Of a stretch of 64,000 bases of DNA, positions 12,310 through 24,483 are shown in pieces. Both the position numbers and the translations under genes were made by a program. The DNA lies in NCBI GenBank assembly GCA_038025085.1, contig CM076147.1, positions 1,307,001 to 1,371,000 of the forward strand. Reading direction: 5' to 3'. This DNA comes from Tetragonia tetragonoides. Its lineage: Eukaryota; Streptophyta; Magnoliopsida; Caryophyllales; Aizoaceae. The notes beneath the pieces are model-generated. The model made no database searches and was not told the DNA's origin. It saw only the letters and a list, made by a program, of their open reading frames with translations. The stretch's first letter is position 1, and the number at the start of each line of letters is the position of its first letter.

Positions 12310-12756
12310 CAAGATTGATTTTTTTTTTTTTTTTTTTAAATTTGAAAAAAAAAGAGAGTAGAAACTACAGGGATGATAAGACATGAAGGTGTGAAAATAT
12401 GTTGGAAAGAAGTCAAATTTATAGGCAAATTATTGAGTTAAAAAGAAATCCGTTCGCAAAACTAGCCGTTGAATTGCAACGGTAATATTTTTACAGAAAA
12501 AACTAGAGTCATGGCCCACCGCAATGATTGCTGCCCACTTTCTCTGCTCACAGTAATTGTTTTTCCTTACTTTTTGATTTTTTATTCAAACTCATGGCCC
12601 TCCAACATGATTTGTTTCCCAATTTCTCAACCGTTGGGTAAATTGATACGAATCAAAACTAAACAAAAACTGATACCTTCCACATTGGTCCCAACCCATG
12701 TGAAGGTATCAATATGAGAAGTCATCCCCAAACTCAATCCACCGTTGCTGATGCTC
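12310..12756 (-). mobile_element. truncated PIF/Harbinger end (copy 0)
   Basis: This stretch matches the non-coding right ends of the three long copies downstream, starting at the T-rich AGATTGATTTTTTT and running through the GCCATGGCCCACCGCAATG-type region to the terminus TTGCTGATGCTC. The transposase and Myb-like parts are absent. Its terminus abuts copy 1 with only TAA (12757-12759) between them. Confidence 0.75.
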
Positions 12757-13175
12757 TAAGAGCATCCACAATGGTGGGTATGAGTTTCAGTTCTCATACC
12801 CTGCCACCTCATCACTTTATCCATTTTTCAAACTCAAACTCAAAGTGAAACTTACACTACAATGATAATTTCACTTCTGATACTCCTCGAAACTCACATC
12901 AATATTATTTAATTGATTCTTTTAATTTTAATTTTCATTTACATTAACATTATATATATTTTTAAATGTTGATAATTCAACATAAATATTAAATATAAAG
13001 TAAAAGCAAAAAAATAAATGCAACAAATATTTTTAGCTATATATTACTGAATGAAACATTAAAATTGCATTACACATAAACATAATCATAAAGATAACTT
13101 AACTTTGATATTTGTAGGATACATGAAAAAATAAATAAAAAGGTGCTATAATGCATTAGATTAGATACCAACAAT

Positions 13176-14607
13176 TTAATTATCGCCATTCTCCGCTAGG
13201 CGTTTCTTCCACAAATGCTCCACCAAATCTGCTTGTAGCCCACGATGAGTTGCCCTATCTCGATGGAGTCTATTATTATCGAGGAACTCGATGAAATGAG
13301 GTCCAAGTTTCGGACCTACTCGAGGAAGTTCTCTGATATCATTTGTTGTTTCATAATCATAATCATTTGTAACACCACATTATCCTGCTCATCCTCAAAA
13401 ATCATATTATGTAATATAACACATGCTATGATTACTTCACCCATCTCAACTTTGTTCCACAAACGTGTTGCGACTTTAGTTATCGCAAACCGAGCTTGAA
13501 GGACTCCAAATGCTCGTTCAATGTCCTTTCTTGCTGATTCTTGTTGTTTTGCAAAGTATTGCCTCTTTGCACCTTGTGGCCTAGAGATGGTTTTCACAAA
13601 CGATGCCCACTCAGGATAGATGCCATTTGCAAGATAATATACCATATTGTATTGAGTGTCATTTACCTCGTATTGGACCGTCGGAGCTCCACCTCGGAGG
13701 ACATTATTGAATACCGGTGAACGATCCAACACATTAACATCGTTGTTAGATCCCACTACACCAAAAAATGCATGCCAGATCCACAAGTCGTGTGAAGCAA
13801 CCACTTCTAGCATTATTGTGGGTACCCCGTGAACCCCTCGTGTGAACTGCCCCTGCCAACCGACGGGGCAATTTTTCCATTCCCAATGCATACAGTCTAT
13901 GCTTCCTAACATTCCACGAGATCCTCGTTCTTCTCCTTTTTGTAATATGAGACGTAGATCGTCGTCATTGGGATTTCTCAAGTACCCGTCGCCAAATTCT
14001 TTAATCACACATTTTACAAACTTTTTTAGAAACTAGATTGTAGTGGTTCGCCTATTTGTATATAATCATTAAGAAAATCGGCAGCCACCCCATATGCCAA
14101 CATCGGAATGGCTGCAGTGCACTTTTGAAGTGTAGATAAACCAAATCGGCCCGTAGCATCTTGCCTCTTTTGAAAATATGGAAAACGAGCTTCAAGGACA
14201 TTTGTAATGCGAAGAAACAAGTGCTTTCGCATGCGAAACCTCCTTCGAAACTTATCATCTGTAAATACAAAGTCATCCTTGAAGTAATCATCATATAGGC
14301 GTTGGTCGCTTGTTTCACGACCTCTCTCGATGACAGATCTTTTTCTTCTTGGCGTATTGGTACTACAGCTCCCTTCAATTTCTTGTTGCATTAAATTCCT
14401 GGCTGCACTAATAATACTATCGTCGGTGTAGTATGCCACCCTTGAAATAGTGCGTAACAGCTCACTGTCTAACAATTGATCAAAACTCATATTTGAGAAG
14501 GGATTTGGGTTTTCATAGATGTTGAAGAAAATATTTGGATGAACGGTAACATAAATTGGAGTATTAATGAGTTGTTTCAGTAATAGTTTATTGTGATTGA
14601 AACTCAT
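13176..14607 (-). pseudogene. PIF/Harbinger DDE transposase, copy 1 (frameshifted)
   Basis: A plant HARBI1/ALP1-type DDE nuclease that would cut and join element ends. The N-terminal part (14607-14026) contains MSFDQLL and the HTH-like region RKHLFLRITNVLEARFPYF. It runs out of frame after NDYIQIGEP. The catalytic half reopens at 14008-13316 with GSIDCMHWEW (first Asp), GSNNDVNVLD (second Asp) and DIERAFGVLQ (Glu). A short indel region near 14026-14050 breaks the frame relative to copy 3, and the C terminus is also shifted after 13380. All three catalytic acidic residues remain, but no full protein can be made. Confidence 0.85.
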
Positions 14608-14805
14608 ATCAAGTGATACATTCTATAGACAATATATGTAGATAAAACAATCTACATTTGCACTTCTATTGACTATTACATATTACCAAAGGATAAGGTG
14701 ACTTTTTTATATATAAGATTTTGGGATAGAGTGTCTGATCAATTAACCCTTGTGAGCCCATATTTCTAGATTACATATAGATAGACCTCAAATAATCAAA
14801 TGAAA

Positions 14806-15025
14806 TAAATTTCATTATTTAAGCAAACATAAATTTAACTAAAGTTAATGTTAATGTAATAAATTTAGACAACATACATGGATTAAGTAAAAAATTAATT
14901 AACGTACATAGATTAAATTACATTATTTAAGCAAACATAAGTTTCATTTAACATACATAGATTAAGTAAAAAATTAATCAACGTACATAGATTAAATTAC
15001 ATTATTTAAGCAAACATAAATTTAA
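14806..15025. repeat. tandem repeats in the intergenic spacer of PIF copy 1
   Basis: A unit of roughly 80-110 bp built on ACATACATRGATTAAGTAAAA, TTAACGTACATAGATTAAAT and ATTTAAGCAAACATAAAT recurs two to three times between the transposase and the Myb-like gene. The same block is present at about 18700-18905 and 23140-23345 in copies 2 and 3. Confidence 0.7.
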
Positions 15026-16208
15026 CTAAAGTACAACATAAAGAAAGGATGCAAATTTGACGAAAGCAGAATGTTTAACCAGTACAATTCGTCGGCATCA
15101 TTCCAACCATATTTCTCCATGATAATCTTCACATGATGGTCATGAGCTTTCTGCTGCAAGGGGGTCATAAGATTTCTATCTGCGTAAAAGACTTTGAAAT
15201 CTGTTTCCCTTTCTTGATTTCCTATCTCTTTGGCCTTCAACTCCACCATATGGGTTTGAGTCTCATGCCTTTGATTTTCCATAAATTGAAGATAAATTCA
15301 AGATTCTACATTACTAGAGGATTCCCCCTTTCGCCTTCCTCTTTCCACTTTCCTTCCGTTTAGCACCTTTTTGTCTTATTGGAGAAACCTCTTCTATATC
15401 ATTGGCTACGTCAACGTCGCCACCCGAAGATGTAAAGGCTCCAGATTCGGACACCTTTGTTCTCTTTCAAGACCCCCCGATTGAATTTTCTTTGCAATGA
15501 GATTGCCATTTTGGCTTATTTTTTACAATAAGCCACACATGCATATGTTGAAATTTTTTCTCATTATTTTCAGACTCATATGTATTTAAAACTCGCTGTA
15601 AAACATCATCGTCACTCATGCCGCTCTCTCACCGAGTTCGAGAAAATGCACACGTAAATTTCTGAACAGAATGATTAATTGGGTGCCAATGTGTTTTGTA
15701 TTGCGTATCTGTCCTGTGCTCATTAGGACCCCTTTGCTCATTGTAGTAGTCCGCCACTCGATTCCACAACGAACTAGTTTTCTGATTGCGCTCGATTATT
15801 GAGTCCTTCGAAATGTTTAACCATGCGCTTGCTAGAAGCTCATCATCTTTATTATGCTATTTAGCTTGTTGGCGTTTGCAGGTATCATTTTCGGGGGTAC
15901 TGAGCTCAATATACACCAACCCGTGTGGCGTGATAAACTCTGGTGGTTGTGAATCCGAATTGGATCGGGTGTTACTGATTGGTGTAATTGGAGATTGATC
16001 TATGTTACTTGGTGGACCCATATTTGCATTTTGTAAGCAATTATTGCAAAAAAAGAGCATCCACCGAAATAACATTTGGGTTCAAGGGAGCAGGTGAAGG
16101 CGGATATTGGTTATTTTGGGGATTTGGTGTAGATATATTTTGGTTAATTGGGGAGTTTTGGAGCATGCACATGATCACATTCCAATTGAAGGGTTGATTC
16201 GGATCCAT
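15022..16208 (-). pseudogene. PIF Myb/SANT-like ORF1, copy 1 (broken)
   Basis: The accessory DNA-binding protein of PIF/Harbinger elements, thought to help the transposase bind ends and enter the nucleus. The start MDPNQPF lies at 16208. Downstream pieces include QPPEFITPHG, ENDTCKRQQAK, a SANT-like stretch with NEHRTDTQ, KRK-rich nuclear-signal-like blocks and a glutamine/lysine-rich C-terminal helix region (MENQRHETQTHMVELKAKE). Stops and frame changes separate these pieces. Identity is inferred from the order shared by all three copies. Confidence 0.7.
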
Positions 16209-17099
16209 TTGCTATAAGAAAATAAACTACAAAGTTTGTTGGAGATTGATTTTTTTTTGAATTTAAACTAAAAGAGAGTAGAAACTAGCAGGATGATAAG
16301 AAATGAAGTTGTGAAAATATGTTGGAAATAAGTCAAATCTATAGGCAAATTATTGAGTTAAAAAAATAAATACGTTCACAAATCTAGCCGTTGAACTGCA
16401 ACGATAATATTTTTACAAACAAAACTAGAGCCATGGCCCACCGCAATGATTGCTGCCTACTTTTTCTGCCCACAGTAATTGCTTTTCCTTTCTTTTTGAT
16501 TTTTTATTCAAACTCATGGCCCACCAACATGATTTGTTTCCCAATTTCTCAATCGTTGGGTAAACTGATACGAATCAAAACTAAACAAAAACTGATACCT
16601 TCCACATTGGTCCCAACCCATGTGAAGGTATCAGTATGAGAAGTCATCCCAAAACTCAACCCACCGTTGCTGATGCTCTAAGAGCATCCACAATGGTGGG
16701 TATGAGTTTCTGTTCTCATACCCTGCCACCTCATCACTTTATCCATTTCTCAAACTCAAACTCAAACTCAAAGTGAAACTTACACTACAATGATAGTTTC
16801 AGTTCTAATACTCCTCGAAACTCACATCAACATTATTTAATTGATTCTTTCAATTTTCATTAACATTAACATTATATATATTTTTAAATGTTGAAAATTC
16901 AACATAATTATTAATTATAAAGTAAAAGCAAAAAAATAAATGCAACAAATATATTTATCTTTATATTACTGAACTAAACATTAAAATTGCATAACACATA
17001 AACATAATCATAAAGATAACTTAACTTTGATATTTGTAGGATACATGAAAAAATAAATAAAAAGGTGCTACAATGCATTAGATTAGATACCAACAATTA

Positions 17100-18416
17100 A
17101 ATTATCGTCATTCTCCGCTAGGCGTTTCTTCCACAAATGCTCCACCAAATCTGCTTGTAGCCCACGATGAGTTGCCCTGTCTCAAAAGACTCTATTATTA
17201 TCGAGGAACACGTTGAAATGAGATCTAAGTTTCGGACCTATTCGAGGAAGTTCTCTTATATCATTTGTTGTTTCATAATCATAATCATTTTTAACCCCAT
17301 ATGCATGCCGCTCATCCTCAAAAAAATCATATTATGTAATATAACACATGCTATGATTACTTCACCCATCTCAACTTTGTTCCAGAAACGTGCTGCGACT
17401 TCAGTTATCGCAAATCGAGCTTGAAGGACTCCAAGTGCTCGTTCAATGTCCTTTCTTGCTGATTCTTGTTGTTTTGCAAAGTATTTCCTCTTTTCACCTT
17501 GTGGCCTAGAGATAGTTTTCTCGAACGATGCTCACTCAGGATAGATGCCATCTGCAAGATAATATCTGATATTGTATTGAGTGTCATTTACCTCGTATTG
17601 GACCGTCGGAGCTCGACCTCGGAGGACATTTTTGAATGCCGGTGAACGATCCAACACATTAACGACGTTGTTAGATCCCGCTACACCGAAAAACGCATGC
17701 CAAATTCACAAGTCGTGTGAAGCAACCGCTTCTAGCATTATTGTGGGTACCCCGTGAACCCCTCGTGTGAACTGTCACTGCCAATCGACGGGGCAATTTT
17801 TCCATTCCCAATGCATACAATCTATGCTTCCTAACATACCAGGAAATCCTCGTTCTTCTCCTTTTTGTAATATGCGACGTAGATCGTCGTCATTGGGACT
17901 TCTCAAGTACTCGTCGCCAAATTCTTTAATCACACATTTTACAAACTTTTTTAGACATTGGATCGTAGTGGTTTCGCCTACTTGTATATAATCATTAAGA
18001 AAATCGGAAGCCACCCCATATGCCAACATCGGAATGGACGCAATGCACTTTTCAAGTGTAGATAAACCAAATCGGCCCGTAGCATCTTGCCTCTTTTGAA
18101 AATATGGAAAACGAGTTTCAAGGGTATTTGTAATGCGAAGGAACAAGTGCTTGCGCACGCGAAACCTCCTTCGAAACTTATCATCTGTAAATACAAAGTC
18201 ATCCTTAAAGTAATCATCATATAGGCTTTAATCGCCTGCTTCACGACCTCTCTCGATGACAGATCTTTTTCTTCTTGGCATATTGGTACTAGAGCTTTTT
18301 TCAATTTCTTGTTGCATTAAATTCCCGGCTGCGCTAATAATACTATTGTCGGTGTAGTATGACTCTAACAATTGATCAAAACTCATATTTGAGAAGGGAT
18401 TTGGGTTTTCAGACAT
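17100..18416 (-). pseudogene. PIF/Harbinger transposase, copy 2 (several stops)
   Basis: It starts with MSENPNPFSNMSFDQLLES at 18416, an in-frame start also used in copy 3. Stops occur after RGREAGD (about 18228) and after CPVDWQ (about 17775), and the remainder is fragmented. The first catalytic Asp in GSIDCMHWEW is visible. Even the normal terminal stop codon has changed (TAA to TTA near 17093). This is the most decayed of the three transposases. Confidence 0.85.
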
Positions 18417-18949
18417 GTTGAAGAAAATATTTAGATGAACGGTAACAAAAGTTGGAGTATTTCCATGAGTTGTTTCAATAATAGTTTGTTGTCATTGAAG
18501 CTCATATCAAGTGATACATTATATAGACAATATATGTAGATAAAGCAATCTACATTTGCACTTCTATTGGCTATTACATATTACCAAAGGATAAGGTGAC
18601 TTTTTTATAGATAAGATTTTGGGATAGAGTGTCTGATCAATTAACCCTTGTGGGCCCATATTTCTAGATTGCGTATAGATAGACCTAAATAATCAAATGA
18701 AATAAATTTCATTATTTAAGCAAACATAAATTTAATTAACATACATGGATTAAGTAAAAAATTAATTAACGTACATAGATTAAATTACATTATTTAAGCA
18801 AACATAAATTTCATTTAACATACATAGATTAAGTAAAAAATTAGTCAACGTACATAGATTAAATTACATTATTTAATCAAACATAAATTTAACTAAAGTA
18901 CAACATAATGAAATGATGCAAATTTGACCAAAGCAGAATGTTTAACCAG

Positions 18950-20638
18950 TATAATCTAATCGTTCGTCCGCATCATTTCAACCATATTTCTCCATGATAA
19001 TCTTCACATGATGGTCGTGAGCTTTCTGCTGCAAGGTGGTCATAAGATTTCTATCAGCGTAAAGGACTTTGAAATCTGTTTCCCTTTCTTGATTTTCTAT
19101 CTCTTTGGCCTTCAACTCCACCATATGGGTTTGAGCCTCATGCTTTTGATTTTCCATAAATTGAACATAACTTCAAGATTCCACATTACTAGAGGACCCC
19201 TATTTTCGCCTTCCTCTTTCCACTTTTCTTCCGTTTAGCAGCTTCTTGTCTTATTGGACGAACCTCTTCTATATCATCGGCTACGTTAACGTCACCACCC
19301 GAAGATGTAAAGGCTTTAGATTCGGACACCTTTGTTCTCTTAGATGACCCCCCGATTGAATTTTTTTTGCAATGAGATTTCCATTTTGCCTCATTTTTTA
19401 CATTAAGCCACAAATGCATATGCTGAAATTTTTTCCCATTATTTTTAGACTCATATGTATTTAAAGCTCGCTCTAAAACATCATCGTCACTCATGTCGCT
19501 CTCTCGCCGAGTTAGAGAAAATGCACCCGTAAATTTCTGAACAAAATGATTAATTAGGTGCCAAATTGTTTTGCATTGCGTATCTGTCCTGTGCTCATTA
19601 GGACCCCTTTGCTCATTGTAGTAGTCCGCCACTCGATTCCAAAACGAACTAGTTTTCTGGTTGTGCCCGATTATTGAGTCCTTCGAAATGTTTAACCATG
19701 CGCTTGCTAGAAGCTCATCATCTTTATTATGCTATTTAGCTTGTTGGCGTTTGCCGGTATCATTTTCGGGGGTACTGAGCTCAATATACTCCAAGCCGTG
19801 TGGCGTAATAAACTCTGGTGGTTGTGAATCAGAATTGGATCCGGTGTTACTGATTGGTGTAAATGGAGATTGATCTATGTTACTTGGTGGACCCACATTT
19901 GCATTTTGTAGCAATTATTACAAAAAAAGAGCATCCACCGAAATAACATTTGGGTTCAAGGGAGCGGGTGAAGGCGGATATTGGTTATTTTCGGGATCTG
20001 GTGTGGATATATTTTTGTTATTTGGGGTATTTTGGAGCATGCTCATGATCACAATCCAATTGAAGGGTTGATTTGGATTAGAGTTCGCAAATAGGTCATG
20101 TCGTGTCATATCCGTGTTCGTGTCAAATATAATCGTGTCAGAAACCTCCCGACACTAACACGACCCATTTATTAATCGTGTTGGAAACCTTCAACACTAA
20201 CCCAACCCGCTTAATAATCGTGTTATTCGTGTTGACCCGCTTAACTTTTTAAATATGATTTCTTTTTCAGAAAAAAAAATACAACATAAAAAACTAATAA
20301 AAAATAGTAAATAAATTTTGAAACATCACTTTTAAGCTTCCATTGGTGTGTTAGTCATTTGAACTAATGAATATCATAGATTTGAAGTTTATTTTCTGAT
20401 ATTATCATTAGTTAAGTGACTTATTTCTCGACATGTTTGAATAATCGTGTCAGAGCGTGTCAATTTCGTGTTGAAAATCTCAACACTAACCCAACCCATT
20501 TAACTAAACATGTTACTCGTGTCGACCCGCTTAAGTTACTCGTGTCAAAAATCTCAACACTAACCCGTTTATTTCGGGTCCGGTTCGTATCGTGTTATCG
20601 TGTCGTGTCATTTTTTGCCGGCCATAATTCGGATCCAT
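18950..20638 (-). pseudogene. PIF Myb/SANT-like ORF1, copy 2, split by an hAT element
   Basis: The start codon (20636-20638) and codons for MDPN are separated from the rest of the gene by the hAT insertion at 20079-20626. The body includes a 147-codon open stretch (19632-19189) with NEHRTDTQCKTIWHLINHF, TGAFSLTRRESDMSDDDVL and basic KRKKSGKRKAK blocks, typical of the SANT/NAM-associated proteins of PIF elements. Confidence 0.75.
20079..20626. mobile_element. non-autonomous hAT-type element nested in PIF copy 2
   Basis: A 548-bp insertion absent from copies 1 and 3. The empty site reads ATTCGGAT, which appears as ATTTGGAT at 20071-20078 and ATTCGGAT at 20627-20634, an 8-bp target duplication as expected for hAT. 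The ends TAGAGTTCGCAAATAGG and (reverse complement) TATGGCCGGCAAAAAATG are an imperfect inverted repeat with the TA..G...GCAAA pattern seen in plant hAT MITEs. The interior is dominated by degenerate CGTGTC/GACACG and AACACTAACCC motifs. No transposase. Confidence 0.82.
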
Positions 20639-21523
20639 TAGCAATAAGGAAATAAACTACAAAGTTTGTTGGAGATTGATTTTTTTTGAATTTAAGCTAA
20701 AAGAGAGTAGAAACTAGAGGGATGGTAATAAATGAAGGTGTGAAAATATGTTGGAAAGAAGTCAAATTTATAGGCAAATTATTGAGTTAAAAAAAATGCG
20801 TTCACAAAACTAGCCTTTGAACTGCAACGGTAATATTTTTACAAACAAAACTAGAGCCATGGCCCACCGCAATGATTGCTGCCCACTTTCTCTGCCCACA
20901 GTAATTGTTTTTCCTTGCTTTTTGATTTTTTATTCAAACTCATGGCCCACCAACATGATTTGTTTCCCAATTTCTCAATCGTTGGGTAAACTGATACGAA
21001 ACGAAACTAAACAATAACTGATACCTTCCACATTGGTCCCAACCCATGCGAAGGTATCAGTATGAGAAGTCATCCCCAAACTCAACACACAGTTGCTGAT
21101 GCTCTAAGAATATCCACAATGGTGGGTATGAGTTTCAGTTCTCATACCCTGCCCCCTCATCACTTTATCCATTTCTCAAACTCAAACTCAAACTCAAAGT
21201 GAAACTTACACTACCATGGTAGTTTCAGTTCTGATATTGCTCGAAACTCAAATAAATATTATTTAATTAATTCTTTCAATTTTCATTAACATTAACATTA
21301 TATTTTTTTTTACATGTTGATAATTCAACATAAATATTAAATATAAAGTAAAAGCAAAAAAATAAATACAACAAATAAATTTAGCTTTATATTACTGAAT
21401 TAAACACTAAAATTGCATTACACATAAACATAGTCATAAAGATAACTTAACTTTGATATTTGTAGGATACATGAAAAAATAAATAAAAAGGTGCTACAAT
21501 GCATTAGATTAGATACCAACAAT

Positions 21524-22858
21524 TTAATTATCGCCATTCTCCGCTAGGCGTTTCTTCCACAAATGCTCTACCAAATCTGCTTGTAGCCCACGATGAGTTG
21601 CCCTATCTCGATGGAGTCTATGATTATCGAGGAACTCGATGAAATGAGGTCCAAGTTTCGGACCTACTCGAGGAAGTTCTCTGATATCATTTGTTGTCTC
21701 ATAATCATAATCATTTGTAACCCCATATGTATCCCGCTCATCCTCAAAAATCATATTATGTAATATAACACATGTTATGATTACTTCACCCATCTCAACT
21801 TTGTTCCACAAACGTGCTGCGACTTCAGTTAATCGCAAACCGAGCTTGAAGGCAAACCAAGCTTGAATGACTCCAAATGCTCGTTCAATGTCCTTTCTTG
21901 CGGATTCTTGTTGTTTTGTAAAGTATTGCCTTTGTGCACCTTGTGGCGTAGAGATGGTTTTCACGAACGATGCCCACTCAGAATAGATGCCATTTGCAGG
22001 ATGATATCTCATATTGTATTGAGTATCTTTTACCTCGTATTGGACTGTCGGAGCTCGATCTCGGAGGAAATTTTTGAATACCAGTGAACGATCCAACACA
22101 TTAACGTCGTTGTTAGATCCCGCTACACCAAAAAACGCATGCGAAATCCACAAGTCGTGTGAAGCAACAGCTTCAAGCATTATTGTGGGTACCCCGTGAT
22201 CCCCTCGTGTGAACTGCCCCTGCCAAGCGACGGGGCAATTTTTCCATTCCCAATGCATACAGTCTATGCTTCCTAACATACCAGAAAATCCTCATTCTTC
22301 TCCTTTTTGTAATATGCAACGTAGATCGTCGTCACTGGGACTTCTCAAGTACTTGTCGCCAAATTCTTTAATCACACATTTTACAAACTTTTTTAGACAC
22401 TGGATCGTAGTGGTTTCGCCTATTCGTATATAATCATTAAGAAAATCGGCAGCCACCCCATATGCCAACACTGGAATGGCTGCAGTGCACTTTTGAAGTG
22501 TAGATAAACCGAATCGGCCCGTAGCATCTTGCCTCTTTTGAAAATATGGAAAACGAGTTTCAAGGACATTTGTAATGCGAAGGAACAAGTGCTTTCGCAT
22601 GTGAAACCTCCTTCGAAACTTATCATCTGTAAATACAGAGTCATCCTTGAAGTAATCATCATATAGGCGTTGGTCGCCTGCTTCACGACCTCTCTTGATG
22701 ACATATATTTTTCGTCTTGTGGTATTGGTACTAGAGCTCCCTTCAATTTCTTGTTGTATTAAATTCCTGGCTGCACTAATAATACTATCGTCGGTGTAGT
22801 ATGACTCTAACAATTGATCAAAACTCATATTTGAGAAGGGATTTGGGTTTTCAGACAT
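21524..22858 (-). pseudogene. PIF/Harbinger transposase, copy 3 (one premature stop)
   Basis: A single continuous frame of 445 codons from MSENPNPFSNMSFDQLLES to WKKRLAENGDN and stop, interrupted only by one TGA at 22292-22294. Copies 1 and 2 have CGA (Arg) there, so it is a C-to-T change. The N-terminal half carries the helix-rich RKHLFLRITNVLETRFPYF and LKKFVKCVIKEFG. The C-terminal half carries GSIDCMHWEW, GSNNDVNVLD and DIERAFGVIQ, so the DDE residues are all present. A small local duplication adds a few residues after AWFAFKLG relative to copy 1. Not translatable as one protein without readthrough. Confidence 0.9.
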
Positions 22859-23399
22859 GTTGAAGAAAATATTTTGATGAACTTTAACAGAAGTTGGAGT
22901 ATTTCAATGAGTTGTTTCAGTAATAGTTTGTTGTGATTGAAGCGTATAACAACTGATATATTATATAGACAATATATGTAGATAAAACAATCTACATTTG
23001 CACTTCTATTGGCTATTACATATTATCAAAGGATAAGGTGACTTTTTTATAGATAAGATTTTGGGATAGAGTGTCTGATCAATTAACCCTTGTAGGCCCA
23101 TATTTCTAGATTGCGTATAGATAGACCTAAAATAATCAAATGAAATAAATTTCATTATTTAAGCAAACATAAATTTAATTAACATACATGGATTAATTAA
23201 AAAATTAATTAACGTACATAGATTAAATTACATTATTTAAGCAAACATAAATTTCATTTAACATACATAGATTAAGTAAAAAATTAGTCAACGTACATAG
23301 ATTTTAAATTACATTATTTAAGCAAACATAAATTTAACTAACGTACAACATAAAGAAAGGATGCAAATTTGATCAAAGCAGAATGTTTAGCCAGTACAA

Positions 23400-24483
23400 T
23401 CTAATCATTTGTCGGCATCATTCCAACCATATTTCTGCATGATAATCTTCACATGATGGTCGTGAGCTTTCTGCTGCAAGGGGGTCATAAAATTTCAATC
23501 TGCGTAAAGGACTTTGAAATCTGTTTCCCTTTCTTGATTTTCTATCTCTTTGGCTTTCAACTCCACCATCTGGGTTTGAGCCTCATGCCTTTGATTTTCC
23601 ATAGATTGAAGATAACTCCAAGATTCCACATTACTAGAGGACCCCCCTTTCGCCTTCCTCTTTCCACTTTCCTTCCGTTTAGCAGCTTTTTGTCCTATTG
23701 GACGTACCTCTTCTATATCATCGGCTACGTCAACGTCGCCACCCGAAGATGTAAATGCTTCAGATTCGGACACCTTCGTTCTTTTCGAAGACCCCCCGAT
23801 TGAATTTTCTTGGCAATGAGATTGCCATTTTGGCTCATATGCTGAAATTTTTTCCCATTATTTTCAGACTCATATGTATTTAAAGCTCGCTCTATGCCGC
23901 TCTCTCACCGAGTTCGAGAAAATGCACCCGTAAATTTCTGAACAGAATGATTAATTGGGTGCCAATGTGTTTTGCATTGCGTATCTGTCCTGTGCTCATT
24001 AAGACCCTGTTGCTCATTGTAGTAGTCCTCCTCTCGATTCCAAAACGAACTAGTTTTCTGGTTGAGCCCGATTATTGAGTCATTCGAAATGTTTAACCAT
24101 ACGCTTGCTAGAAGCTCATCATCTTTAATATGCCATTTAGCTTGTTGGCGTTTGCCGGTATCAATTTCGGGGGTACTGAGCTCAATATGCTCCAAGTCAT
24201 GTGGCGTGATAAACTATGGTGGTTGTGAATCCGAATTGGATCCGGTGTTACTGATTGTTGTAATTGGAGGTTAATCTATGTTACTTGGTGGACCCATATC
24301 TGCATTTGGTAGCAATTGTTGCAAAAAATGAGCATCCACCGAAATAACATTTGGGTTCGAGGGAGTGGGTGAAGGCGGATATTGGTTATTTTGGGGATTT
24401 GGTGTGGATATATTTTGGTTATTTGGGGTGTTTTGGAGCATGCTCATGATCATATTCCAATTGAATGGTTGATTCGGATCCAT
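23400..24483 (-). pseudogene. PIF Myb/SANT-like ORF1, copy 3 (broken)
   Basis: It starts with MDPNQPFNWNMIMSM at 24483 and has a proline/asparagine-rich N terminus. A TAA interrupts it after PPSNID (about 24271). It then reads into the SANT-like segment with GKRQQAKWHIKDDELLASVW and HRTDTQCKTHW (24195-23905). A deletion near 23840-23900 removes part of the middle. The basic and coiled C-terminal region follows at 23773-23495 (SGKRKAKGG, QTQMVELKAKEIENQ). Confidence 0.72.

Larger units (their letters stand above)
12760..16678 (-). mobile_element. PIF/Harbinger DNA transposon, copy 1
   Basis: A 3.9-kb element. The left terminus is GAGCATCCACAATGGTGGG and the right terminus (reverse complement) is GAGCATCAGCAACGGTGGG. 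It is bordered by TAA at 12757-12759 and 16679-16681, the TWA target typical of the PIF/Harbinger superfamily. Two minus-strand genes lie inside: a Myb/SANT-like ORF (about 15022-16208) and a transposase (13176-14607). Both are disrupted. It is followed head-to-tail by copy 2. Confidence 0.88.
16682..21104 (-). mobile_element. PIF/Harbinger DNA transposon, copy 2
   Basis: A 4.4-kb copy with the same termini and gene order as copy 1. TAA lies at 16679-16681 and 21105-21107. The extra length is explained mainly by a nested 548-bp hAT-type element at 20079-20626. Both genes contain several stops. Confidence 0.88.

Noticed and set aside
14806..15025. Regular repeats considered as a CRISPR-like array
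   Set aside because: Plant nuclear context, repeats degenerate and without unique spacers, and conserved as part of a transposon.
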